The notes under the pieces were generated by a model that ran no database searches, was not told the DNA's origin, and saw only the letters and a list, made by a program, of their open reading frames with translations. The position numbers and the translations under genes were made by a program. Positions 1 to 7,418 of a DNA stretch of 32,755 nucleotides are shown here, one piece after another; within the stretch, counting starts at the first letter, position 1; each line of letters opens with the position of its first letter. This DNA is from a virus. The stretch spans positions 1 through 32,755 of the IMG/VR virus record IMGVR_UViG_3300042922_000563; one strand, given 5' to 3'.

Positions 1-23
1 TTGCAAATATATACAAAATAGTT

Positions 24-956
24 CTAAGGTAATTTGTTAGTATTCAATGCTTTTTGCAATGCAGATACCACGTTTGAAACTGGACTGATAATACCATCTT
101 GCGTAGTACCCAATCGCTTTTGTAATGCTTTGATTGTAGCTTGACCCATTAATCCATCTTGAGAGACTCCTAACAATTTCTGCAAAGCACGTATTACATT
201 AGATCCTCTCAGTGTTTGATCAAATTGTGCGGCATAAATATTCTGATTAAATTTCTGCTTATACTGATGACTGATGACACCGTCTTGTGTGGTCCCAAAA
301 TATTGCTGCAACCGTCTTGCAGTAGCTGGACCAAACTTGCCATCTACTGATAAGGTAATATAACGTGGCTTACTAGCTGGCGTGCTTGGATTTTCTAATG
401 AAGTGTTGTTATTACTAGAATTCCCATTCGAGCCAAAGACTGCATCTTTAAATCGTTCTAGTTCGCTTGGCTTTGCTACCCAAGGAGCCGGACAATTCTT
501 ACCTGTTACGTCAAAGTGTCGCCAAATCTTTTCTCTTGTAATATTAGGATAGATAGCGATCAATTCTTTAACAGCCTTAACTGTGTTTTGGAAAGTTTTT
601 TCAGTAATGTTTCCCTTCTTATCCAAACACATTTCAACTCCAATCGTGGAGTAGTTAGCATTTCCTAAGATACTTCTAAGTGGATAGTACGGTTGGCCAT
701 TTACATATTTTTGGATATCATTCGCATGATAAGCAACTTCATTCAACGGAATAATGCAGATTGCTTCAATATCATCAACGAACAATTGAGCCGAAGCATA
801 GACACCGCTCAAATTATTAAAATACGTTTTATGGTTTCGGGCTGTGCCACCATTGTTTGCAGTATAATGCATGATGATGCCTTTAATACCGCTGTTCCTG
901 ATACCTGGGCGAGAAAACTTGTTCATATTGATATACTCGTACTTAATAAAGCTCAT
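24..956 (-). CDS. Endolysin, N-acetylmuramoyl-L-alanine amidase
   Basis: Host-lysis enzyme that should cleave the amide bond between MurNAc and the stem peptide. The N-terminal 165 residues look like an Amidase_2 (zinc amidase) domain: H30 in IIMHYTAN, then the IGVEM strand near residue 107, then H147 and C155 in HFDVTGKNCPAP are the likely zinc site. A Ser/Asn-rich linker (about 175-195) leads to a C-terminal half with repeated segments (LQQYFGTTQDG, LQKLLGVSQDG, LQKRLGTTQDG) resembling peptidoglycan-binding repeats. There is no signal peptide, so it depends on the holin. AAAGGA lies 8 nt before the ATG. It is the last late gene in the window, just after the holin. Confidence 0.93.
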   Translation of the reverse strand: MSFIKYEYINMNKFSRPGIRNSGIKGIIMHYTANNGGTARNHKTYFNNLSGVYASAQLFVDDIEAICIIPLNEVAYHANDIQKYVNGQPYYPLRSILGNANYSTIGVEMCLDKKGNITEKTFQNTVKAVKELIAIYPNITREKIWRHFDVTGKNCPAPWVAKPSELERFKDAVFGSNGNSSNNNTSLENPSTPASKPRYITLSVDGKFGPATARRLQQYFGTTQDGVISHQYKQKFNQNIYAAQFDQTLRGSNVIRALQKLLGVSQDGLMGQATIKALQKRLGTTQDGIISPVSNVVSALQKALNTNKLP

Positions 957-971
957 TTAAATCATCCTTTC

Positions 972-1003
972 TAAATTAAAAAGAGCAGCTTATTCAGCCA
1001 CTC
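972..1003 (-). terminator. Hairpin plus U-run at the holin stop codon
   Basis: The minus-strand RNA forms an 8-bp stem (GAGUGGCU with AGCUGCUC), a 5-nt loop and then UUUUUAAUUU. The holin TAA (990-992) lies at the loop/stem edge. It sits between holin and endolysin, so it probably attenuates rather than ends transcription. Confidence 0.6.
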
Positions 1004-1259
1004 CTTGATTGATAATCCTGGTAAATGTTTGATGTAGCCCTGTAGACGCCAGACCACTTACTGCACCATAAACAATAGATTCAACCGTTAAACCGTTCAT
1101 TACAAGACCTAGTACCGCGCCTAGCACTCCGACGATTAATGGGATATAATCATTTACCTTGTTGGTTAAAACAGGTGTGGTCTTGATAATATAACCAACT
1201 ACTAAACACGCAATCACAATCACTGGTACAAAGTTTTCTGTTACTACTGATAAATCCAT
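990..1259 (-). CDS. Holin (A118-type, phage_holin_5-like)
   Basis: An 89-aa membrane protein that should form the membrane lesions that release the endolysin. Two hydrophobic segments are visible, about residues 11-27 (VPVIVIACLVVGYII) and 40-75 (IPLIVGVLGAVLGLVMNG continuing into a small-residue-rich stretch). The pattern of an N-terminal helix, a short KxTPVL linker and a Gly-rich second segment resembles the Listeria A118 holin family. AAAGGTGG precedes the ATG, and the previous gene's TAA ends at the base next to this start. Its place immediately before the amidase supports the call; the family assignment is from memory of the pattern. Confidence 0.82.
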   Translation of the reverse strand: MDLSVVTENFVPVIVIACLVVGYIIKTTPVLTNKVNDYIPLIVGVLGAVLGLVMNGLTVESIVYGAVSGLASTGLHQTFTRIINQGVAE

Positions 1260-1592
1260 TTAAATTCCACCTTTCAATTTTCCTAATTCATTCTCAATAT
1301 TTATTAGTTTCGTTGTTAGTTCTTCATTTTCATCCTCTAGTCTTTCAACTTCAGACTGATAAAATGCTATTTCTTTTTCATACTTGGTTTTCATGATTTC
1401 AATTTGGTGTTCTAAACGATCAACTTTCGCTTCCAATCCTTTATTCAGTTCTTCGTACTTCTGATAAAGCTGAGTTGCATTTTTGATATTCGTTTCAGCT
1501 AAGTTCGTTTTATTCGTAGTCTTAGTAGCCGCATAAGTAATTAATCCAGTTACTAACGAAGGCAATATAACTATCCACATTTGCTCTGTCAT
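1260..1592 (-). CDS. Membrane-anchored coiled-coil protein of the lysis module
   Basis: A 110-aa protein. I start it at the ATG at 1592, because AGAGGG lies just before it and overlaps the end of the upstream gene; the longer open frame has no ribosome site. Residues 5-22 (MWIVILPSLVTGLITYAA) are a single membrane segment. From about residue 40 to the end the chain is a charged heptad-rich coiled coil with many Glu/Lys. The shape suits a small helper of lysis (XhlA-like or spanin-like in topology), but no family is recognised and the role is inferred from position next to the holin. Confidence 0.75.
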   Translation of the reverse strand: MTEQMWIVILPSLVTGLITYAATKTTNKTNLAETNIKNATQLYQKYEELNKGLEAKVDRLEHQIEIMKTKYEKEIAFYQSEVERLEDENEELTTKLINIENELGKLKGGI

Positions 1593-1594
1593 AT

Positions 1595-1954
1595 CTAACC
1601 CTCTTTCAGAGCGATTCCAAACGCTAAAAGCGCCATCGCTAAAGAGAATATCCACACAGTATTTGCTGGAGGACTAATTAAGAATGAAATAGCAAAAACC
1701 ATCCATAAAAATGATAAGGTTGTCAGCGAAAATCGTTTGAGAACCTTTTTGTTCAATACCACACCAAGCAACTTCATTAGTCCGAGAATAACGAATGTTA
1801 AACTGATTAATTTCTGATCAAACATCCCATCTATCAGCCGATAAACTTTATAGCTCTGAAGAATATCTGGATACAATAGAAGTTGAACACCATAGATTAT
1901 TGAAACCAGTGATAAAATCAAACTATCCCACTTCAATACCAACACTTTCCACAT
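1595..1954 (-). CDS. Small polytopic membrane protein, unknown
   Basis: A 119-aa very hydrophobic protein with about four membrane segments (near residues 10-28, 49-67, 76-94 and 97-114) joined by short basic loops (LNKKVLKRF). AGGTGA lies 4 nt before the ATG, and the stop overlaps the ribosome site of the next gene, so the two are translationally linked. Its place between the tail genes and the holin suggests a second holin, an antiholin or a superinfection-exclusion protein. The sequence itself gives no family. Confidence 0.75.
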   Translation of the reverse strand: MWKVLVLKWDSLILSLVSIIYGVQLLLYPDILQSYKVYRLIDGMFDQKLISLTFVILGLMKLLGVVLNKKVLKRFSLTTLSFLWMVFAISFLISPPANTVWIFSLAMALLAFGIALKEG

Positions 1955-1970
1955 ATGTCACCTGCTTTCT

Positions 1971-2002
1971 AAAAGAAAAAGGAACAAGCTTACGCCTGCC
2001 CC
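1971..2002 (-). terminator. Hairpin plus U-run with the stop codon in its loop
   Basis: The minus-strand RNA has GGGGCAGGC pairing with GCUUGUUCC (9 bp, three G-U pairs) around a GUAA tetraloop, then UUUUUCUUUU. The TAA of the 82-aa gene (1990-1992) lies in the loop. Confidence 0.7.
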
Positions 2003-2238
2003 TCAACTTCTGCCACTAGATCGTCTTCAACTGCCCAAACTTTATCTTGAAAATCTTCAATATCTTTTCGACATTCCTCACGATTTTGACGATATAAGGT
2101 TTGGTTTTCAATTTGCTGATTGATATTTGTATTGCCTGCTGAGTCAGTTGTGACCGTTGCCGAAAAATAAATCACCCGTTGTCCGTTTATTTTTGAATCT
2201 CCCGTAATACTGATTGCTTTTTTGACATCTAATACCAT
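1990..2238 (-). CDS. Small phage protein (82 aa), unknown
   Basis: The start is the ATG at 2238, with GGAGGG 7 nt upstream; a TTG five codons earlier is inside that ribosome site and is rejected. The N-terminal half is predicted beta strand (VKKAISITGDSKINGQRVIY). The C-terminal half is acidic and helical (REECRKDIEDFQDKVWAVED). No membrane segment. It lies between two hairpin terminators in the tail-lysis junction. Its beginning resembles the 67-aa protein at 2444-2647 (a short polar opening, then a strand with Y/F and NNA or NTN turns), so the two may be related. I do not recognise a function. Confidence 0.75.
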   Translation of the reverse strand: MVLDVKKAISITGDSKINGQRVIYFSATVTTDSAGNTNINQQIENQTLYRQNREECRKDIEDFQDKVWAVEDDLVAEVEGQA

Positions 2239-2261
2239 GATATCTCCCTCCAATGTTTTCT

Positions 2262-2294
2262 ATTTAAAAAGGACACTGACTATTCAGTATCCTT
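2262..2294 (-). terminator. Hairpin plus U-run with the stop codon in its loop
   Basis: The minus-strand RNA has AAGGAUACUGA pairing with UCAGUGUCCUU (11 bp, one U-G) around an AUAG loop, then UUUUUAAAU. The TAG of the 55-aa gene (2280-2282) lies in the loop. It is one of the best terminators in the window and separates the tail and lysis genes. Confidence 0.75.
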
Positions 2295-2447
2295 GTTGTT
2301 TTCTTCTAACGTTCCAAACTTTTCTTTGTATGCTTGCAACTCTGTTGCAACTTGGTTAAAGGCCACTTTCAAAGTTGCATTATCCAGATTGGCTTGTGAT
2401 AATTGACCTGCAATCTCTTTTACAACTTCATTTGCATCAACATTCAT
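2280..2447 (-). CDS. Small acidic helical protein (55 aa)
   Basis: A short gene starting MNVDANEVVKEIAGQLSQAN and ending ENNKDTE. Its ATG overlaps the TGA of the upstream 67-aa gene (ATGA), and GGAGGTATTACAGA stands before it in minus-strand reading, so the ribosome site is good. The protein is almost wholly helical and soluble with an acidic tail, like the small coiled-coil proteins often found after tail-fibre genes. Its stop codon sits in the loop of a terminator. Function unknown; support comes from the ribosome site, the coupling and the tight packing. Confidence 0.72.
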   Translation of the reverse strand: MNVDANEVVKEIAGQLSQANLDNATLKVAFNQVATELQAYKEKFGTLEENNKDTE

Positions 2448-2647
2448 TCTGTAATACCTCCTAGGTTTGTAATCAAATCATTTGCAACAGCTTTGCGGAT
2501 TTCTTTCATACCCATTTCTTCTAACTTTTCTTGCTCTAAAAAAATATGACCAGTTGCATAAGCATTATTTGCAAAAGTAGCCTTATACGATATTTTATAT
2601 AAATTATCTTGTTGTAAAGATTGTCCTGTGATAACAATTTTATCCAT
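2444..2647 (-). CDS. Small tail-region protein (67 aa), unknown
   Basis: Begins MDKIVITGQSLQQDNLYKIS. The first half is strand-like; the second half is helical and charged. The start has GGAGG 9 nt upstream and overlaps the end of the large tail protein gene by 8 bp, so the two are coupled. It does not have a membrane segment. Similar short proteins are common between the tail fibre and lysis genes of Gram-positive siphophages, but I cannot name a family. Confidence 0.75.
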   Translation of the reverse strand: MDKIVITGQSLQQDNLYKISYKATFANNAYATGHIFLEQEKLEEMGMKEIRKAVANDLITNLGGITE

Positions 2648-5600
2648 TAACTAATTCCTCCATTACTCTTTCAATTTTATTCAACCTCACCTCTAATAGA
2701 ACATTCTTTTCAACTAAGCTTTTCACAATTGGTATGAGAGTAACCCAAAGTCGATCATACTCTATTCCCTCAATCTCACCAGTTTGATATTTAGTTGAAA
2801 TAAACATTTCTAATCCTGCCCCAAGTAAATCTTCAGCAATCAATCCATAATGAGGCCTTAAGGTAATTGGATCAACATCGTTCAAGCCGCCATAAGTTAA
2901 ATCTTTAGCCGCTAATTCGATGTTTGATTTGTCAAACCAATATTTGGGCATTACTGTAAGTAATTTAAGTCCCAAATCTTCAATTTCCGGCGCTTCCGTA
3001 ATGTTTAGTTTGTATTTTGTAGCAGAAGTTGATCTGCCGAGAGTACCCGACTCAGTGATATACATATTTGAAGAAGAGCCATAAGTACGATTATAAACAG
3101 CCATAGACTGAATGGTCCTTCCTATTCCATCAAGTCCTATTCTCCAATCTGCAGATCCTGTTTTCATTGTATTGAAATTTACATTAGAAATACCAAACAC
3201 AACATCTGTAAGTCCGGGACGCTCAGCGTTGATTGAAATAGTATCATAATTTAGTGAAGCATCAATACGTCCAGTTCTTATACCTACATTCGTTGGAGCG
3301 GCTACATCAATCCCCGCATTAAAATTTACACGACTATAGAAATCAGCGGTCCCGTTAGACCTAATAATAGTTCGAGAACCTCCGCCCCAATCCCTATCAC
3401 TCATTGCGATTCCGTCAGAATTAATATCAATTCGATTCAATAATGTACCTGATGAGTTGTACTGTCGCATTTTCATATAATCATTTCCATAGAAGGTTTC
3501 AACATCATATAGATATGACCCTTTGTTATTGGAGCTAGTCACAGTATAAGCTTTTCCGGTGAAGATTAAATGTCGGTGTGACAACCGCCAATCTCCAACA
3601 AACCAACGATAATTAAAAGCACTTTCGTATTGATCACCAAAGTCATAGGTACCCATCATACCTCTGTTTTCAGTGGACATTGTAAGCCAACCAGTCACAT
3701 TAAGTGTTCCTGTATTTGTGGTAATAGCAGCTAGTGTATTAGCAACTATTTTACTTGCATCCAAATTGATTATTTTTGCACTAGATATCGTAGCATCTGC
3801 AATTTTGGCATTAGTGATCGCTGCGTCGCCAATTTTCGCATTCACAATTGCTCCGTCTGCTATTTTAGCCGTACTAACTGCTAGATTACCAATTTTGGCA
3901 TTGGTGATTGCTGCATCACCTATCTTACCTTCAGTCACGGAGAGATTTGCTATTTTACCGTTGGAAACAGCAAGATCGGCAATGTGCGCTGTTCTGATTA
4001 CAGCATTGTCAATGGTGGTAGTCCCTGTAATGCGGATTTTATTACCAGCTATCAGAATGCCTTCTGTTGAAATATTGATTTGATTGATGACATCATTCTT
4101 TTCAACCTTCAAGTTGATAGTGTCTGACAGCTGGGTGATCTGTGAAGATGTGACATTTGTGTTTGCTTCATAAACATATAACTCTCTCAGGCGTATTGCC
4201 ACACCAGCTGGAATCCAAAAAGATACCGCAGTGCCGTTTCCACTGGCTCTTGCCGTACCTGAAATCCATGTAGGAGTATTAGCTGCTGGTATGCTGAATT
4301 TAAAGTTTTCTCCTCCTGAGAACCCTACCTCTATTTCTTTATTAACAGAGGCAGTACCCACATTAGCATACATCTTAATGTTGTAAGACTTCCCTATAGC
4401 CATTCCAGCTAGTGACCAATATGCACGCCTAATGTCTGTCCCGTTATTTGTAAGAACAATTCCATTATCATCATAAACGGCAGTAACATTGGAATCTTGC
4501 ATAACGGGTTTAGGTGTCTGCTTCTTAAAGTTATAGTCAGTGAATCTGTTGGCAAGGTCTGCAATTTCTCCTTGCACTTCAGTAACTGTCTGCCTTATTC
4601 CGTCAGCAGTCTGTTCCACTTGTGTGGCTTTAATGAGTGCAGAATTAGCAGTAGTTTCAACGTTAGAAACTGTTGTCTTTAGTCCCTCTGCAGTAGTTTC
4701 AACTTGAGTTGCTTTTGCGAGAGCAGAATCAGCTGTTGTTTTCGTACTAGCTATTAACTGTGTGTGTCCGTCAACTGTTTCTGAGACCTGATTTACTTTT
4801 GTAATGGTTTCAGTATTACTAGCTAGAGAACCTCTTTCAACTCCATATTGTATGGCATTATATGGCGGCAATTCCGTTATAAAAGGTTGTGTAGCCATGT
4901 ATTCAATTGTTCCTGCGCCCGCTTTACCAAATGGTGTCATCCTGAATGCGGTATAGGTTTGAGACCACTTCATGTAATACCAAACTTCACTAAGAGACTC
5001 GCTCGTGGTTACTTCTATAGCTACCAGATCATTAGCTGTAACTAAAGAGGTATCAGATATAGAAATCTCGAACAAACTGTTTTGTCCCATAGCTGCCTGT
5101 TGCTTATGGTTCAAATATATACGACCAAGAGTAGTCTTGGAACTCCCTGCTCCTGATCCAATAAAATCAATACCAACCCGAATATCTTGATAACGAACAA
5201 TAAGTTTAGTTTTTGCGATAAGAGTCCATTTTCTTATATTTACATCTGCACTCGAAGAGGTAGCGTAGCTTTGATCAGTAATTTTTGTTGCCAAGTCCGT
5301 TTGTACACTAGATATAGTTCTAGTAAACCCATCAACAGTTGTTTCTAGTACATTTGTCTTATTCAAAGCACTTTCTGCTGTCATAGTCACAGTTGCCAAT
5401 GTTTGCTTCTGTCCATCAACTGTTACAACTAATTCATTCAATTTCTTCGTGGTTGATCCAGCCGTGCTTTCAACATCAGTCAACCTGCCGGTTAATCCAG
5501 TAACTGAGGTTTCCAGAGTTGCTGTTCTACCTTCAACAGCATTCGCCTTATTATAGGCTTCGTTAGCTTTACTACTAATAGAATTAACTGTCCCATTGAT

Positions 5601-7037
5601 CGTAGTAACATCAGAAACAAGTCCATTTACATCGATCTTTATCGCATCTGCTTTATCTTTGGCTGCTTGAGCATCTAAACCAGCTTGTGTGGCTAAGTTT
5701 GCAGCATTTTCTCCTGCTTGCTTCGCTGACTCCGCTTCTTCTTTAGCTTCTTTGGCTGCCGCTTCTGCATCTTGTACTGCTTTTTTTGCATCTTCAATTG
5801 CAGCAAGCAATTCGGGATCACCAGCTGAGGTGATTTCCATTACCCAGTCTAATACACCATCAACATTTTTATAGACCCATATCTCGGTATCTTTTCCGTT
5901 TGGCTTAAACCAAACATCGCCTTCTTTGGGATTTGGAGGTTCAGTTGAATCATAGTAGTTTGAGTTCCAATTATTCGAGCTTAGAATAGAATCAAGATAA
6001 TCAATTCGCTGATTAAGAGATCCCCGGTACTTGTAGGTTGCTTGCGAGCTTGAACTTGTTGTTGCTTTTGATTCAGCCGACATCCCGCCATTAAATGTAA
6101 TACTATAAGACAGATTGGGAACTGAATATTTCGTTCCATCATTTGCCGTAATGTAAATCCAGTCACCAGCTTCAAGTGGTGGGCACCCCCGCCATTTCAA
6201 CTCGTAAGGAAAGTAATTCAGATTTTTAACTAATTCCCATATTTGGTTCAGCAATTGTTGGGTCATAACTTTGTTTTCTAATTGAACTTGAGAGCCATTT
6301 GTTGACCCTACACGAATGACATCAGTCTCCTCTTCACCCGTTTTTACTGTTATTCCGCCAATTCGATAGCTAACCTCATTTTTTGTAAATCCTTTTAACA
6401 TATAACTTTCTGGTGTAATTTCAAAGTTTGTAGGAGCTAATCTTCGGATCTCCAACTCACCATTTCGATTAAAGCTGGCAAAACCGCCTTCGAACTGTGC
6501 GATTAACCCAATTGCTTGTCTGAATGTATATCCTTCTGGTTTGTTAATTGCAGCTGTTCCCAGAGCAGAAAATGATGATTCATTTATTTCGACCCCTGCA
6601 AGATTTGCTACCTCCAAAGCCACTTCTCTATATGGTTTCTTATAACTCAGTTTGGACTCATACGGCCCTTCCATGAAACGCATCTTATCAGTTGCTTTAA
6701 TCGTTGTAGTATTGCTGTTTCTGTTTCTCTCAAACTCATCAATAAAGAAGTGTCCAAGCTTTGTGTATTCGTAATTACCATTTACTAATACAGCAAGTTC
6801 AGGTATTACCTCTAAATCTTCTTTGACCGTTTCAATTATCGAAGGAAAAACTAGCTGAATAGAATTCATGTAAGTAGATCCTATTTGGTATGTTTCACCA
6901 GAAATACTGCCAGAATCAAAAGAGAGTGAGGTAATATCCTCACTCCCATACGTAACATTATTCATTTTGACTCGAATAGATAGCTGTCTTGAAGGGCTTA
7001 ACCAAGAAGCTATTACGTCATCTGTTGTGACTAACAA
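2640..7037 (-). CDS. Tail tip/fibre protein with C-terminal S74-type chaperone
   Basis: A 1465-aa baseplate/host-recognition protein. Residues 1 to about 340 resemble the N-terminal tail-hub part of 'phage minor structural proteins'. A short module near 362 (EPPNPKEGDVWF) is followed by an Ala/Glu/Lys coiled coil at about 405-465 and long helical repeats (TTADSALAKATQVETTA and relatives). At about 1015-1090 there are about eight decapeptide repeats of the AAITNAKIGD type, typical of fibre shafts. The last 130 residues (RSTSATKYKLN, HYGLIAEDL, YDRLWVTLIPIVKSL) match the intramolecular chaperone/auto-protease S74 pattern, with a Ser and Lys as the likely cleavage pair. The start is TTG at 7037, chosen for GGTGGGG 7 nt upstream. 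Confidence 0.88.
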   Translation of the reverse strand: MLVTTDDVIASWLSPSRQLSIRVKMNNVTYGSEDITSLSFDSGSISGETYQIGSTYMNSIQLVFPSIIETVKEDLEVIPELAVLVNGNYEYTKLGHFFIDEFERNRNSNTTTIKATDKMRFMEGPYESKLSYKKPYREVALEVANLAGVEINESSFSALGTAAINKPEGYTFRQAIGLIAQFEGGFASFNRNGELEIRRLAPTNFEITPESYMLKGFTKNEVSYRIGGITVKTGEEETDVIRVGSTNGSQVQLENKVMTQQLLNQIWELVKNLNYFPYELKWRGCPPLEAGDWIYITANDGTKYSVPNLSYSITFNGGMSAESKATTSSSSQATYKYRGSLNQRIDYLDSILSSNNWNSNYYDSTEPPNPKEGDVWFKPNGKDTEIWVYKNVDGVLDWVMEITSAGDPELLAAIEDAKKAVQDAEAAAKEAKEEAESAKQAGENAANLATQAGLDAQAAKDKADAIKIDVNGLVSDVTTINGTVNSISSKANEAYNKANAVEGRTATLETSVTGLTGRLTDVESTAGSTTKKLNELVVTVDGQKQTLATVTMTAESALNKTNVLETTVDGFTRTISSVQTDLATKITDQSYATSSSADVNIRKWTLIAKTKLIVRYQDIRVGIDFIGSGAGSSKTTLGRIYLNHKQQAAMGQNSLFEISISDTSLVTANDLVAIEVTTSESLSEVWYYMKWSQTYTAFRMTPFGKAGAGTIEYMATQPFITELPPYNAIQYGVERGSLASNTETITKVNQVSETVDGHTQLIASTKTTADSALAKATQVETTAEGLKTTVSNVETTANSALIKATQVEQTADGIRQTVTEVQGEIADLANRFTDYNFKKQTPKPVMQDSNVTAVYDDNGIVLTNNGTDIRRAYWSLAGMAIGKSYNIKMYANVGTASVNKEIEVGFSGGENFKFSIPAANTPTWISGTARASGNGTAVSFWIPAGVAIRLRELYVYEANTNVTSSQITQLSDTINLKVEKNDVINQINISTEGILIAGNKIRITGTTTIDNAVIRTAHIADLAVSNGKIANLSVTEGKIGDAAITNAKIGNLAVSTAKIADGAIVNAKIGDAAITNAKIADATISSAKIINLDASKIVANTLAAITTNTGTLNVTGWLTMSTENRGMMGTYDFGDQYESAFNYRWFVGDWRLSHRHLIFTGKAYTVTSSNNKGSYLYDVETFYGNDYMKMRQYNSSGTLLNRIDINSDGIAMSDRDWGGGSRTIIRSNGTADFYSRVNFNAGIDVAAPTNVGIRTGRIDASLNYDTISINAERPGLTDVVFGISNVNFNTMKTGSADWRIGLDGIGRTIQSMAVYNRTYGSSSNMYITESGTLGRSTSATKYKLNITEAPEIEDLGLKLLTVMPKYWFDKSNIELAAKDLTYGGLNDVDPITLRPHYGLIAEDLLGAGLEMFISTKYQTGEIEGIEYDRLWVTLIPIVKSLVEKNVLLEVRLNKIERVMEELVNG

Positions 7038-7048
7038 AATTACCCCAC

Positions 7049-7405
7049 CTACCTTTCAATAAAACTCATCGTTAGCCCTTCCCATTTAGGCAATTTGTCA
7101 TGCCATGAATATGCTGGAGCTGATCGATCGCCGACGTAGAATGTCTTTGTAACGATGCCGCCTTCCATGGGATCGGGATAAGTGACTTCAAAAAAAGGAG
7201 ACATCACCGCTTTTAAAATTGGTGAAATCTCCGCATCTGTTAAGGCACCCCATTCAAGGTCCATTTTCCGTTTTGTAGTGATATAATCACGAGTCATATC
7301 GCCTTTCGCATTACGACCAGAATCACCATCAACTGCTTGTATACCCGCAGTAAACTTTTTAGGAGTCTTGATCGTAACTCCATTAATTTTCAAATATCCA
7401 GCCAT
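7049..7405 (-). CDS. Tail protein in the distal-tail position (DUF6711-like)
   Basis: A 118-aa protein starting MAGYLKINGVTIKTPKKF, with AGGAGG 9 nt before the ATG. It is strand-rich and ends with a WEGLTMSFIER strand. It lies exactly between the tape measure and the tail-tip protein, where a distal tail protein normally stands, but it is far shorter than a normal Dit (about 250 aa). It resembles the DUF6711 group of short phage tail proteins as I remember it. A role as a tail-tube-like adaptor at the tip is inferred from position. Confidence 0.75.
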   Translation of the reverse strand: MAGYLKINGVTIKTPKKFTAGIQAVDGDSGRNAKGDMTRDYITTKRKMDLEWGALTDAEISPILKAVMSPFFEVTYPDPMEGGIVTKTFYVGDRSAPAYSWHDKLPKWEGLTMSFIER

Positions 7406-7418
7406 CAGATCAATCCTC

